Shown one piece after another: positions 1-9,021 of a stretch of 64,000 bases of DNA; the first letter of the stretch is position 1, and every line of letters starts with the position of its first letter. This stretch comes from Luteolibacter ambystomatis. GTDB lineage: Bacteria; Verrucomicrobiota; Verrucomicrobiia; Verrucomicrobiales; Akkermansiaceae. The stretch is from assembly GCF_018137965.1 (NCBI RefSeq), contig NZ_CP073100.1:3855754-3919753 (forward strand), in the 5' to 3' direction. A program made the translations under genes and the position numbers. A model generated the notes under the pieces. It saw only the letters and a program-made list of their open reading frames with translations. It was not told the DNA's origin and did no database searches.

Positions 1-855
1 GGCTTCCACGGCGGCGTTGATGGTGGAGATCACGACGGCGTTCTCGACGGCGTTCATGATGGTCCACTTGCCGGTGCCCTTCTGGCCGGCGGTGTCGAGG
101 ATGAGATCGACGAGCGGCTTGCCGGTTTCCGGGTCGACCTGTTCGAAGATCTTCGAAGTGATCTGGATGAGGTAGGACTCGAGGTCGCCTTCGTTCCAGT
201 CGGTGAAGACGGTGGCGAGCTCGGCCGGGGTGAAGCCCGCGGCCTTGAAGATGTTGTAGGCTTCGCAGATGAGCTGCATGTCGCCGTACTCGATGCCGTT
301 GTGGATCATCTTCACATAGTGGCCGGCACCGCCGGGGCCGATGTGGATCACGCAGGGCTCGCCATCGACCTTCGCGGCGATGGATTCGAAGATCGGCTTC
401 ATCACATCCCAGGTAGAGGCAGGGCCGCCGGGCATGATGGACGGACCCTTGCGGGCACCTTCCTCACCACCGGACACGCCGGCACCGATGAAGCGGAAAC
501 CGAGATCGCCGAGCCACTTGTCGCGGCGCTCGGTGTCGGTGTAGAGCGAGTTGCCGCCGTCGATGATGATGTCACCCTTGTCGAGGAGCGGGATGAGCTG
601 CTCGATCACGGCGTCCACCGGTCCACCGGCCTTCACCATGATCATGATCTTGCGCGGGGAGGCAAGGGACTGCACGAACTCCTCGAGGGACTTCGAGCCG
701 ACCAGCTTCTTGTCCGGATGGGCGGCGACGAATTCGTCCGTGACGGAGGTGGTGCGGTTGTAAACCGAGACCTGGAAGCCGCGGGATTCGACGTTGAGGA
801 CGAGATTCTGGCCCATGACGGCCAGACCAATGAGTCCGAAATCGCTGTTGCTCAT
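1..855 (-). CDS. gnd: 6-phosphogluconate dehydrogenase, decarboxylating (3' part beyond the left edge)
   Basis: Oxidative pentose phosphate pathway enzyme that turns 6-phosphogluconate into ribulose 5-phosphate, CO2 and NADPH in the cytoplasm. The first 285 residues are present and the frame stays open to base 1, so the C-terminal all-alpha part is missing. Visible landmarks are the Rossmann turn GLIGLAVMG (residues 7-15), the substrate loop SGGEEGA (128-134) and the catalytic K182-x2-H185-N186-G-x-E189-Y190. The start is the ATG at 855, which gives the short [11 protein letters not shown]-terminus usual for the family. It is divergent from pgsA, with about 100 bases between them for promoters. 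Confidence 0.95.
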   Translation of the reverse strand, partial: MSNSDFGLIGLAVMGQNLVLNVESRGFQVSVYNRTTSVTDEFVAAHPDKKLVGSKSLEEFVQSLASPRKIMIMVKAGGPVDAVIEQLIPLLDKGDIIIDGGNSLYTDTERRDKWLGDLGFRFIGAGVSGGEEGARKGPSIMPGGPASTWDVMKPIFESIAAKVDGEPCVIHIGPGGAGHYVKMIHNGIEYGDMQLICEAYNIFKAAGFTPAELATVFTDWNEGDLESYLIQITSKIFEQVDPETGKPLVDLILDTAGQKGTGKWTIMNAVENAVVISTINAAVEA

Positions 856-954
856 GGTGTGATGGAGTTAGGAGGCGGGCGGGGGTGTAGGACACGGATT
901 GCTTGCAAGCAACCCCTTGTTGCGTTTTCCGAATGCATTTCCCACATTCGGTCC

Positions 955-1545
955 GTGAATCTGCCGAATGCGATCACCCTCTCCCGCCTCGTCCTGACGG
1001 TCGTTTTTGTCGTCGGAACGGGAGCCGCCGGACTACGCGGCCATGTCGTCGCGCTGATCGCCTTCACCATCGCCGCTGCCAGTGATTGGCTGGACGGCTA
1101 CCTCGCCCGCAAACTGGGTCTGGTCACGCCGCTGGGCAAACTGCTCGATCCGCTGGCGGACAAAATCCTGGTCTGCGCCGCCTTCGTCTTCTTCTGCGCC
1201 AAGGACTTGTGCCCGGTCTGGGTCACCACCCTGATCATCGCCCGCGAGTTCCTCGTCACCGGCCTGCGCCAGATCGCCATCGAAGCCGGGCAGGTGCTGG
1301 CCGCCGACAATCTCGGCAAATGGAAGACCACCTTCCAGCTCACCTTCTGTATCACCGGCCTCGTGTGGCTGACCTATTCGGATATCGAAGTTCCCGGAAA
1401 AATCACCGCCTTCTGGATCAACCTCAGCCGCCCCGATGGCTGGCTGGCCCAGATCTCCCTGTGGACCGCCGTGGCGCTGACCGTGATTTCCGGTGGCAAC
1501 TACCTCTGGAGCGGGCGCCATCTGTTGAAAGGTTCAGCCCGCTGA
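955..1545 (+). CDS. pgsA: CDP-diacylglycerol--glycerol-3-phosphate 3-phosphatidyltransferase
   Basis: Integral membrane enzyme that makes phosphatidylglycerol phosphate from CDP-diacylglycerol and glycerol 3-phosphate, the committed step to phosphatidylglycerol and cardiolipin. The 196-residue product has the CDP-alcohol phosphotransferase signature: D47-G48-x2-A51-R52-x8-G61-x3-D65-x3-D69. About five hydrophobic segments follow the N-terminus LPNAITLSRL, which is typical of PgsA. I chose the GTG at 955 because the conserved N-terminus begins right there; the same frame is open far upstream but that part is antisense to gnd. The 3' end overlaps the convergent CHAD gene by 12 bases. Confidence 0.92.
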   Translation: MNLPNAITLSRLVLTVVFVVGTGAAGLRGHVVALIAFTIAAASDWLDGYLARKLGLVTPLGKLLDPLADKILVCAAFVFFCAKDLCPVWVTTLIIAREFLVTGLRQIAIEAGQVLAADNLGKWKTTFQLTFCITGLVWLTYSDIEVPGKITAFWINLSRPDGWLAQISLWTAVALTVISGGNYLWSGRHLLKGSAR

Positions 1546-2337
1546 CACGGCCTTCCGGACCTTCGGCGCGGACAACAGCACCGTCTCCAGCAGCGAGGCC
1601 AACCGCTCCTCCAACGCCCGCCATGGGATGGGCGAGAGGGCTTGGGAAAAGCCATGCACCGCCAGCCAAGTGGCCAACACGTGCAGGTCGTTCACGTCCC
1701 CGAGCACATCGGCATAGTCGACCAACTCCTTTTCCGGCTCCTCGCCCAAGTGATGCAGCGCTCCCAGCCAGGCCTTGATCGCCTTGCGAGCCTCATGCAG
1801 TTCCACCGCGCCGGGATCATGTCCGACCGCCTTCAAGCGCTTCTCCAGCCGCCGGGCGAGCGCCTTCCGGCCCTTGCGCACCCGCTTTTCCAAATCTTCC
1901 TCTGAAATGGCGGACAGAGCCGCGCGGGCATGCCGCAGTCTGGCCTCCGCCCACTCCACCGCCACCGGAGGCGGGCGACGTGCCGCCGATTTCGCATGCG
2001 CTTCCAGCAAGGCGCCGATCGCCGCCACGGACGGCTCTTCCGCATGCGGGCCTCCTTCCAGTTCCAGCCGCCGCCACGTGGTCCGTCTGGATACGGAATC
2101 CCTCGGAGCGCCTAGCAATCGCCCGACCGCCGCCACTGCCCGGGCGGCGGACTTCGGCACCCGCAACAGCACCAACCCGCCACGGAGGGACTTCCCTTTC
2201 TTCCGCAGGGCATGGGTTTCGTCCGTGACGTGGGCATTCGGGTTGAGCAAGCCGCGCAGCCTCTCCTCCATCACCAGGCATTCGGCCACCAGGCGGGAAC
2301 GCACTTCGGAGGGGGGTCGCGGATGGCTCTCGCTCAT
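1534..2337 (-). CDS. CHAD domain-containing protein
   Basis: 267 residues, mostly helical. CHAD (conserved histidine alpha-helical domain) proteins bind polyphosphate through a basic surface and often sit on polyphosphate granules. The expected paired signatures are visible: H42-A-L-R45-K-K-G-K (first repeat), L-H181-E-A-R184-K185 (second repeat) and the DVLGDVNDLHVL segment (210-221). There is no CYTH domain, so this is a stand-alone CHAD protein. No polyphosphate kinase or phosphatase is nearby, so the target process cannot be read from context. The 3' end overlaps the convergent pgsA by 12 bases. Confidence 0.85.
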   Translation of the reverse strand: MSESHPRPPSEVRSRLVAECLVMEERLRGLLNPNAHVTDETHALRKKGKSLRGGLVLLRVPKSAARAVAAVGRLLGAPRDSVSRRTTWRRLELEGGPHAEEPSVAAIGALLEAHAKSAARRPPPVAVEWAEARLRHARAALSAISEEDLEKRVRKGRKALARRLEKRLKAVGHDPGAVELHEARKAIKAWLGALHHLGEEPEKELVDYADVLGDVNDLHVLATWLAVHGFSQALSPIPWRALEERLASLLETVLLSAPKVRKAVSAG

Positions 2338-2447
2338 GATGGGACAAGGGACGAAAAAATCAGCGGACGCTAACCGAAAGCTCCCGGCTTGTCAGCCACC
2401 GAAAATGCGCCGACCATTCCCCGCGTAACCTTTGTCTGTTTTTGTCC

Positions 2448-3599
2448 ATGAAGAAAACGCTGATCAAAAACGCCCGCATTGTGTCCCCGGATCAGGAGAT
2501 CGGGAACGGAGCCCTGCTTTTGGAAAACGGCCGCATCGCCGCGGTCTTCGAAGCGGGGGCCGCGCTGCCGGAAGCCGAAGTGGTGATCGATGCCGGAGGC
2601 CGCACGGCGATGCCAGGCTTCTTCGACATCCACTGCCACGGTGCCGATGGCCACGATGTCTGTGACAACACGCTGGAAGCCGTCCGCCACATCGCGAAGA
2701 AGAAGCTCCAGGAAGGAGTGACCACCTGGCTGCCCACCACCCTCACCCAGCCGCAGGACAAGCTGGAGGAAATCGCGGGCAAAATCGCCGAATACATGGC
2801 GAACCCGGAATTCACCCGCGCCCCGGGCGTCCACGTCGAGGGTCCCTTCATCAACAAGGAGAAGGCCGGTGCGCAGAACCCGGAATATGTGCGCCTGCCG
2901 AACTTCGCCGAGCTGAAGGCTTTCCACGACATCGCCCCGGCCCTGATCGTTTCGCTGGCTCCGGAAATGCCGGGTGCACTGGAAGTGATCCGCGAAGCGC
3001 GCGCGATCGGCATCACCAGCTCCGCCGCCCACACCTCCGCCACCGCCGCCCATCTCCGCGATGCGAAGGCCGCGGGCCTGACCCATCTCACCCACTTCGG
3101 CAATGCCATGACGCCGCTCCACCACCGCGAGATCGGCGCGGTCGGCACCGGCCTCATGGATGACTCGATCAAGATCGAGCTGATCTGCGACACCGTCCAC
3201 CTCGCCCCGGACATGCTGAAGCTGATCTTCAAGCTGGTTCCCATCGACCGCATCCTGATGATCACCGACTCCATGGCCGCCTCCTGGATCGGCAACGGCG
3301 AATGCATGCTCGGCGGCCTGGAAGTGGTGGTGGAGAACGACGTGGCCCGTCTCAAGCACGGCGGCGCGCTCGCCGGTTCCGCACTGCTCTACAACGTGGG
3401 CCTCCGCAATGTGGCGGAGCTCACCGGCCTGCCACTCACCGAGATCGTCAAGACGACTTCGTGGAACCAGGCCCAGTCGCTCGGCCTTGAAGGCTTCGGC
3501 AAGTTGGAGTCCGGCTTCCACGCCGACATCGTCCTCCTCGATTCCGACTTCAACATCTGGAAGACGCTGGTGGGCGGTGAAGAGCGCTTCAGCGCCTGA
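2448..3599 (+). CDS. nagA: N-acetylglucosamine-6-phosphate deacetylase
   Basis: Amidohydrolase-superfamily enzyme that releases acetate from GlcNAc-6-phosphate in amino-sugar catabolism and cell-wall recycling. The 383-residue product shows the metal motif H62-x-H64 in DIHCHG, the metal ligand E131 in HVEGPF, the AHTSATAAH and THLTHFGNAM histidine segments, and the catalytic D274 in TDSMAAS. The ATG at 2448 is preferred over an in-frame TTG two codons upstream because MKKTLIKNARIV is the usual NagA start. No nagB or PTS gene is adjacent. It faces the amidase gene, with a GC-rich hairpin between them. Confidence 0.93.
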   Translation: MKKTLIKNARIVSPDQEIGNGALLLENGRIAAVFEAGAALPEAEVVIDAGGRTAMPGFFDIHCHGADGHDVCDNTLEAVRHIAKKKLQEGVTTWLPTTLTQPQDKLEEIAGKIAEYMANPEFTRAPGVHVEGPFINKEKAGAQNPEYVRLPNFAELKAFHDIAPALIVSLAPEMPGALEVIREARAIGITSSAAHTSATAAHLRDAKAAGLTHLTHFGNAMTPLHHREIGAVGTGLMDDSIKIELICDTVHLAPDMLKLIFKLVPIDRILMITDSMAASWIGNGECMLGGLEVVVENDVARLKHGGALAGSALLYNVGLRNVAELTGLPLTEIVKTTSWNQAQSLGLEGFGKLESGFHADIVLLDSDFNIWKTLVGGEERFSA

Positions 3600-3614
3600 G
3601 AGTTGTTTTCAAAG

Positions 3615-3640
3615 CGCGCCCGGCGAAACAACCGGGCGCG
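3615..3640. terminator. Hairpin between convergent nagA and amidase genes
   Basis: A perfect 9-bp GC stem (CGCGCCCGG at 3615-3623 with CCGGGCGCG at 3632-3640) and an 8-base loop fill most of the 41-base gap between the two convergent stop codons. There is no long T run on either side, so it may be a weak bidirectional terminator or an mRNA 3'-end stabiliser. Confidence 0.55.
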
Positions 3641-4501
3641 TCATGCCTTCGGAGCCTCTCCGAAGAGATCCCGCCGCCGATCTTTCAGGGGCGTAACCGT
3701 ACCCTCCCCCCGCGAGCGGCGCAGGGCATCCAGATCGAGATCCGCGATGAGCAGTTGTTCGACGGCGGGTTCCGCCTCGGCGGCGATACCGTCGTTTGGA
3801 AACGCGAGATCCACCGGTGTGAAGGCTCCGCTGCGGGCGTAGTGGAGATTTGCGGCAGGCACACGGGTCAAGGTGCCGACACAACCGGCGGTGACCACGT
3901 CGATCTGGTTTTCCACCGCGCGGGCCATCGCGCAGCGGGTGACCCGAAGATGGCCGCGGCGGTCATCGGTGCAGTACGGCACTACTAGTAGTTCAATGCC
4001 GCGGTCCGCGAGCACGCGCGTCGGCTCCGGGAACTCGATGTCATAGCAGATCTGCACGCCGAACTTCACGATGCCGGTGTCCACGACCACGAGATCATCC
4101 CCGCCGCTGACATCCCACGCATGGCGCTCCCACGGCGTGATATGAAGCTTCGGCTGCTCCATGAGCTGGCCTTCCGGCCCATGAATGAAAGCAATATTGA
4201 ACAAGTGCCCGTCCCGTACCACCGGCTGCGATCCTGCGACGATCCACACACCATGCTGGCGGGCGAGCCGTGTCATCTCGTCATTCACCCCGCCGGTCAT
4301 TTCCGCCAAGGCGCGGATCGAATCCATCGCCCGCCGACGTGGACCCAGTGAGAGCAACGGCAGCGTGAAATATTCCGGAAAAACCACCAGATGCGCGCCA
4401 TAATCCGTCACCGCGGTTTCCACGAAAAACGCGGCGCGTTCGAAGAAGGCTTCGGTGGAAGCGGGACGCTGCATGTCCCACTGGATGGAGGCGGTGCGCA
4501 T
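3641..4501 (-). CDS. Carbon-nitrogen hydrolase (nitrilase-superfamily amidase)
   Basis: Predicted cytoplasmic C-N hydrolase acting on an amide or carbamoyl bond; the substrate is unknown. With the ATG at 4501 it has 286 residues and the superfamily triad: E43 in VFPEYF, K118 in QPKLHIT and C152 in QICYDIEFPE. The aromatic HAWDVSGGDD region after the lysine and the cysteine context resemble the group that includes bacterial N-acyltransferase-associated amidases. The frame is open to an ATG at 4603, but that 34-residue extension is not family-like and would overlap the start of the divergent antiporter gene. Confidence 0.85.
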   Translation of the reverse strand: MRTASIQWDMQRPASTEAFFERAAFFVETAVTDYGAHLVVFPEYFTLPLLSLGPRRRAMDSIRALAEMTGGVNDEMTRLARQHGVWIVAGSQPVVRDGHLFNIAFIHGPEGQLMEQPKLHITPWERHAWDVSGGDDLVVVDTGIVKFGVQICYDIEFPEPTRVLADRGIELLVVPYCTDDRRGHLRVTRCAMARAVENQIDVVTAGCVGTLTRVPAANLHYARSGAFTPVDLAFPNDGIAAEAEPAVEQLLIADLDLDALRRSRGEGTVTPLKDRRRDLFGEAPKA

Positions 4502-4594
4502 GAACAGGCCCACTGATCGGGTGAAAAATCCGCCATGCCAGCAAATTTTTCCGGGACGTAGTCCCTGATCCGGGTATCCTCCAATGGCTTTTTC

Positions 4595-6325
4595 ATGAAT
4601 CACCTCGACCTGATCCTCACTCTAACAGGCGGCCTCGCCGCCGCGCTGGCGCTCGGCCTCGGCTCCCAGAAGCTGGGGCTGTCACCGATCGTGGGCTACC
4701 TGGTCGCGGGTATTCTGGTCAGCCCGAATACCCCGGGCTTCGCCGCGAACAAGGATCTGGCGAAGGAGATGGCGGAGATCGGCGTGATCCTGCTGATGTT
4801 CGGAGTGGGCCTGCACTTCCACTTCAAGGAACTGCTGGCGGTGAAACGGATCGCGGTCCCCGGGGCCATCGTTCAGAGCGCGGTGGCCACGGTGCTGAGC
4901 ATGGTGGTGATGCACTATTTCTTCGGCTGGAGCTGGACGCAGGGCGCGGTGTTCGGAATGGCGATCGCGGTGGCCAGCACGGTGGTGCTCACGCGCGTGC
5001 TGGTGGACAATCACGACCTGCACAAACCGATCGGCCACATCGCGATCGGCTGGCTGGTGGTGGAGGATCTGTTCACCGTCTTCGTACTGGTGTTGATCCC
5101 TGCCGTGTTCGGCGGTGAGAGCGCCGGCGGCGGCGCGCTGGCACTGGCGATCGGTTGGACCGCGCTGAAAATCGTGCTACTGGTGGCCTTCACCTTCGTG
5201 GTCGGCGGCTGGGCGATTCCGCGGTTGCTGACGGTGATCGCGCGCACGGGTTCACGGGAATTGTTTACGCTGGCGGTACTGGTGATCGCGCTGGGCATCG
5301 CGGTGGGTGCGGCGAAGTTGTTCGGCGTCTCGATGGAGCTGGGCGCCTTCCTCGCAGGCATGGTGGTGGCACGCTCGGAATTCAGCACCCGCGCCGCGAC
5401 CGATGCGCTGCCGATGAAGGATGCCTTCGGCGTGCTGTTCTTCGTCTCGGTGGGCATGCTGTTCGACCTGAAGAGCCTGCTCGAAACACCGTGGCTGGCG
5501 GTGGCGACCGTGGGCATCATCCTCATCGGCAAGCCGCTGGCGGCCATCGCCATCGCCCTGATCCTGCGCTATCCGCTGAAGACCTCGCTCGCGGTGGGCG
5601 CGGTGCTTTCGCAGATCGGCGAGTTCTCGTTCATCGTCGGCACCATCGGCAAGCAATACGGACTGCTCGATGACAAGGCCTTCAATGTGCTGGTCGCCTC
5701 CGCGATCATCACCATCACGGTGGCTCCGCTGATCTACCGTTGCGCCGGACCGCTGGAACGCCGCTTGTCAAAGATGCCGGGATTCCGCGCCTTGGCCGCA
5801 CGCGCGGTGGAAACCACGGACAATCTGCCCGCCGATTCTGACGACAACCGCCGCGCCGTGATTGTCGGCTACGGGCCGGTCGGCAAGACCGTGACCCGCC
5901 TGCTGCGGGAGAACGGCTTCACCCCGGTCATCGTCGAAATGAACGTCGATACCGTGCGGACATTGCGGAGCAAAGGCATCGCCGCCGTGTATGGGGATGC
6001 CAGCCATCCGGAAACCCTGATGACCGCGGGTGCGGACAAGGCCGACATTTTCATCCTCAGCGCCTCCAGCGTGGAAATGGGCAGCGAGGCGATCCAGCAG
6101 GCGAAAAAGCTGAATCCGAAAGTGCGCGTGCTGGCCCGCACCGCCTATCTCCGCGAAGCGGACGAACTGCTCAACGAAGGCTCGGACGCGGTATTTTCCG
6201 GAGAGGGCGAGGTGGCTCTGTCGATGACCGAGAACATCCTCGAATACTTCGGCGCGACCGACGAACAGATCGACCGCGAGCGCGACCGCATCCGCCGCGA
6301 TTTGTTCGCGCAGGTGGAGGCGTGA
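4595..6325 (+). CDS. Kef-type monovalent cation:proton antiporter (CPA2) with TrkA-N domain
   Basis: 576-residue inner-membrane protein. Residues 1 to about 385 form about 12 hydrophobic helices of the Na+/H+ exchanger fold, beginning with the typical 'GLAAALALGLGSQKLGLSP' entry. Residues about 420-540 are a cytosolic RCK/TrkA-N domain with the nucleotide-binding turn VGYGPVG followed by VIVEMN and VYGDAS. This architecture matches KefB/KefC and YbaL/RosB-like K+ efflux systems; the exact ion and ligand cannot be decided from sequence. It is a single gene with no KefF/KefG-like ancillary oxidoreductase beside it. The convergent acetyltransferase begins one base after the stop codon. Confidence 0.88.
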   Translation: MNHLDLILTLTGGLAAALALGLGSQKLGLSPIVGYLVAGILVSPNTPGFAANKDLAKEMAEIGVILLMFGVGLHFHFKELLAVKRIAVPGAIVQSAVATVLSMVVMHYFFGWSWTQGAVFGMAIAVASTVVLTRVLVDNHDLHKPIGHIAIGWLVVEDLFTVFVLVLIPAVFGGESAGGGALALAIGWTALKIVLLVAFTFVVGGWAIPRLLTVIARTGSRELFTLAVLVIALGIAVGAAKLFGVSMELGAFLAGMVVARSEFSTRAATDALPMKDAFGVLFFVSVGMLFDLKSLLETPWLAVATVGIILIGKPLAAIAIALILRYPLKTSLAVGAVLSQIGEFSFIVGTIGKQYGLLDDKAFNVLVASAIITITVAPLIYRCAGPLERRLSKMPGFRALAARAVETTDNLPADSDDNRRAVIVGYGPVGKTVTRLLRENGFTPVIVEMNVDTVRTLRSKGIAAVYGDASHPETLMTAGADKADIFILSASSVEMGSEAIQQAKKLNPKVRVLARTAYLREADELLNEGSDAVFSGEGEVALSMTENILEYFGATDEQIDRERDRIRRDLFAQVEA

Positions 6326-6913
6326 TCAATCACTCCCGTGATCCCCGCCGATCTCGTCCGGCCGGATCTCCCTCAGCACCCGGCAGGGATTTCCGACCGC
6401 CACGACATTCGCGGGAATGCTCTTCGTCACCACGCTGCCCGCGCCAATCACGGTATTGTCTCCGATGCTCACACCGGGATTGAGGATCGCACCGCCACCG
6501 ATCCAGACCCGGTTTCCGATGGTCACCGGCAGGGCGAACTCGACGTCCTGCGCCCGGGTGACCGGATCGATGGGATGGCCTGCGGTGTAAATGCTGACAT
6601 TCGGGCCGATCAGCACTTGGTCGCCGATCGTGACACGGTTGCAATCCAGGATCACCAGGTTGTAGTTCGCGTAGCTGCCCTCGCCCCAGTGGATGTTGTA
6701 GCCGTAGTCGCAGCGGAACGGCGGTTCGATGTAGAATTTCCCGCCCGCGGAGCCGAAGAGGCCGCGGAGCAGGGCATGGCGTTCCACGACCTTGGAAGGT
6801 TCCAGCCGGTTGAATTCGAACACCACTTCCTTGGCGTGCTGGCGCTCGCCCGCCAATTCCTCGCCAAAGGAGAAGTAGGGTTCCCCGCGCAGCATCTTTT
6901 CCTTCTCGGTCAT
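6326..6913 (-). CDS. Maltose/galactoside O-acetyltransferase family (hexapeptide repeat)
   Basis: 195-residue left-handed beta-helix acetyltransferase that moves acetyl from acetyl-CoA to a sugar hydroxyl, as in Maa/LacA/NodL. The N-terminus MTEKEKMLRGEPYF is the Mac domain; the hexapeptide repeats run from about residue 85 (ILDCNRVTIGDQVLIGPNVS). H113 in YTAGHP is the expected catalytic histidine, and the end VAVGNPCRVLREI is typical. The ATG at 6913 is chosen on homology. An in-frame ATG at 6940 is possible and has a purine-rich GGCGGAG just upstream. Sugar specificity cannot be inferred. Confidence 0.88.
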   Translation of the reverse strand: MTEKEKMLRGEPYFSFGEELAGERQHAKEVVFEFNRLEPSKVVERHALLRGLFGSAGGKFYIEPPFRCDYGYNIHWGEGSYANYNLVILDCNRVTIGDQVLIGPNVSIYTAGHPIDPVTRAQDVEFALPVTIGNRVWIGGGAILNPGVSIGDNTVIGAGSVVTKSIPANVVAVGNPCRVLREIRPDEIGGDHGSD

Positions 6914-7053
6914 GGCCGTGAAGATGCCCGGGAAGTCCATCTCCGCCACGGAAAATACACCCGTTCCTTTGGGGGAACTGCATGGGAAAGCCGCGCAGAT
7001 AGTTGCATGCGCAAATCTCTTTCCAAGCTGCCCGCACATGGTAGCCTTTTGCC

Positions 7054-8004
7054 ATGTCGAAACGAATCGCCCTCGCTCTGGGCTCCCTCGCCATGATGGC
7101 TCTTCCGACGCTTGCCGCCGATGCCGTGAAGAAAAAGATCCTCTTTTTCTCCAAATCGAGCGGATGGGAACACGATGTGATCTCGTACAAAAACGGCCAG
7201 CCCAGCTTCGCCGAAAAGCAGCTTCTGGAATTGGGCGAGAAGAACGGTTGGGAGTTCACCTTCTCCAAGGACGGCTCGAAGTTCGGCAAGGACTACCTCA
7301 ACCAGTTCGACGCGGTGTTTTTCTACACCACCGGCGACCTCCTCACTCCCGGCACCGACAAGCAGCCGCCGATGACCGCCGAGGGCAAGCAGGCGCTCTT
7401 CGACTACGTCCGCGCGGGCCACGGCTTCATCGGCACCCACTCCGCCACCGATACCTTCCACACCGACAACGAAAGCAAGAAGGGCCCGGAGCGTTTCACG
7501 AACCACGGTGACAAGGCGGACCCCTATGTTCACTTCATCGGCGCGGAGTTCATCATCCACGGCGCGCAGCAGGTCGCGAAGGTGACCGTGACCGATCCGA
7601 AGTTCCCGGGCCTCGCCGATGTGCCGAAGGACTTCAGCTTTCAGGAGGAATGGTATTCCCTGAAGGACTTCAACTCCGACATCCACGTGCTGTCCGTGCT
7701 CGATTCCCCTTCGATGAAAGGCGATCCCTACAAGCGTCCGCCATTCCCGAACACCTGGGCGCGCATGGAAGGCAAGGGCCGCGTCTGGTACACCGCGCTG
7801 GGCCACCGCGAGGACGTGTGGACCAATCCGATCTTCAAGACAATGCTGACCGGCGGCATCAAGTGGGCGCTCGGCGAAGTGAAGGCGGACATCCCGCCGA
7901 ACCTCAAGCAGACCGCCCCGGGCGCGATGACCAATCCGCCCTACGTGGCCCCGAAACCGGCCGCCGAGCCAAAGCCCGCCACCGCAGGCACCCCGGCCCA
8001 GTAA
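7054..8004 (+). CDS. Secreted ThuA-like domain protein
   Basis: 316 residues. A signal peptide (MSKRIALALGSLAMMALPTLAADA) precedes a ThuA-like, glutamine-amidotransferase-like fold: KKKILFFSKSSGWEH, DAVFFYTTGDLL, GHGFIGTHSATDTFH, and a late WYTALGHREDVW. ThuA domains are named for trehalose utilisation and are common in Verrucomicrobiota and Planctomycetota, fused to or near sugar-active enzymes. The classical GATase cysteine is absent, so the function is probably ligand binding or an unknown reaction. The C-terminus is a short Pro/Ala-rich tail. The gene stands alone and ends at a strong terminator. Confidence 0.82.
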   Translation: MSKRIALALGSLAMMALPTLAADAVKKKILFFSKSSGWEHDVISYKNGQPSFAEKQLLELGEKNGWEFTFSKDGSKFGKDYLNQFDAVFFYTTGDLLTPGTDKQPPMTAEGKQALFDYVRAGHGFIGTHSATDTFHTDNESKKGPERFTNHGDKADPYVHFIGAEFIIHGAQQVAKVTVTDPKFPGLADVPKDFSFQEEWYSLKDFNSDIHVLSVLDSPSMKGDPYKRPPFPNTWARMEGKGRVWYTALGHREDVWTNPIFKTMLTGGIKWALGEVKADIPPNLKQTAPGAMTNPPYVAPKPAAEPKPATAGTPAQ

Positions 8005-8022
8005 GCCAGCCGGGATTTTCCC

Positions 8023-8057
8023 AAGGGGCACCTTCCAGCGGAGGGTGCCCCTTTTTT
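8023..8057 (+). terminator. Rho-independent terminator after the ThuA gene
   Basis: A perfect 10-bp stem (AAGGGGCACC at 8023-8032 with GGTGCCCCTT at 8044-8053), an 11-base loop and a T run to 8057. It separates the ThuA gene from the type VII-like operon downstream. Confidence 0.9.
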
Positions 8058-8187
8058 GACCCATCCACGGGGCAAGCGGTGGCGGTTCGCGATTTGTAAG
8101 GAGTTTGTCAAAACTCACAATCGAACTGGAAAGGAAGCAGCGGATTGCCTTGAATGTTGGAAAGGTGCCCGGAAGGCATCCACTGCC

Positions 8188-8460
8188 ATGTCACAAGCCA
8201 TCATCGACCCCGAGGAGGTCCGCCGTTTTGCCGCGGAACTGAAGCGCTTCAACGGAGACCTGCGGGAGCGTTCGTCCTCGCTGATGGCCCGTTTCACGGC
8301 GCTTGGGGAGACCTGGCAGGATCAGGAGCAGGAGAAGTTTGCCGGGGAGTTCACCCAGCTCATGAAAACGCTGAAGGCGTTCCTCGAGTTGTCCGAGCGC
8401 CACACACCCTACCTGCTGAAAAAGGCCGAGCGCATCCAGCAATACCTCGACCAGCGCTGA
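8188..8460 (+). CDS. WXG100-like small helical protein (first gene of type VII-like locus)
   Basis: 90 residues with no cysteine, predicted as two long helices around a turn: the size and shape of a WXG100/ESAT-6 protein, the substrate or structural class of type VII secretion. The turn carries W43-Q-D45 instead of W-x-G, followed at fixed spacing by F51 (W-x-D-x5-F), and the same pattern recurs in the protein at 9018-9230. The ATG at 8188 gives MSQAIIDPEEVRRFA, a usual WXG100-like beginning; an open frame extends upstream to 8056 but looks non-coding. It is followed by three co-directional genes ending in an FtsK/EssC-like ATPase. The family call rests on size, fold and context. Confidence 0.72.
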   Translation: MSQAIIDPEEVRRFAAELKRFNGDLRERSSSLMARFTALGETWQDQEQEKFAGEFTQLMKTLKAFLELSERHTPYLLKKAERIQQYLDQR

Positions 8461-8487
8461 GCCGGGCAGGTTTCCCTCCCTCCCGCC

Positions 8488-9021
8488 ATGTCCGACCAGA
8501 CACGGATTTCCTCGATCGAGGCCTTGGAGAGCTTCCGGGGCGACCTCATCCGCTACATCAACCAGGCGCGCTCGGCGCTGGAGGAGATGGTGGGCGACGT
8601 GCGCCGCACCCGAACCTGGCTGGATACCGACCGTATCCAGCATTGGGGCATGCAGGTGAAGCGCCACACCAAGAAGCTGGAGCAGGCGGAGCAGGAGCTC
8701 TACAGCGCCACTCTCACCGACCCGAAGGGCAGCCACGCCCTTCAGAAAATGAACGTGATGAAATGCAAGCGGCTGGTGGAGGAAGCGGAGGCACGGCTCC
8801 GCGTCATCCAGCAGTGGCGGAAGCAGTTCGACAACCGCGCGGAACCCCTCGTCCGCCAGCTCGACCGGATGTTCGGCCTGCTGGGACAACAATTGCCGCG
8901 CGGGGTCGTATCATTGGGTGAAACCATCAAGGCGCTCCAGGCCTATGCCGAGACCAAGCGACCGCTGAAGCCTTCCGATTCCGCCACCGAAACCCCGACC
9001 GATCCTTCCTCCCCGTCATGA
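8488..9021 (+). CDS. Coiled-coil protein of the type VII-like locus, unknown function
   Basis: 177 residues without signal peptide or membrane segment. Nearly the whole chain is charged and helical (for example VKRHTKKLEQAEQELYSA and CKRLVEEAEARLRVIQQWRK), with a Ser/Thr/Pro-rich tail after about residue 155. It starts 27 bases after the first WXG-like gene and its stop overlaps the next start by 4 bases (ATGA at 9018-9021), so it is very likely co-translated with the second WXG-like protein. In this position it could be a chaperone, a secreted partner or a structural subunit. I recognise no named family. Confidence 0.7.
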   Translation: MSDQTRISSIEALESFRGDLIRYINQARSALEEMVGDVRRTRTWLDTDRIQHWGMQVKRHTKKLEQAEQELYSATLTDPKGSHALQKMNVMKCKRLVEEAEARLRVIQQWRKQFDNRAEPLVRQLDRMFGLLGQQLPRGVVSLGETIKALQAYAETKRPLKPSDSATETPTDPSSPS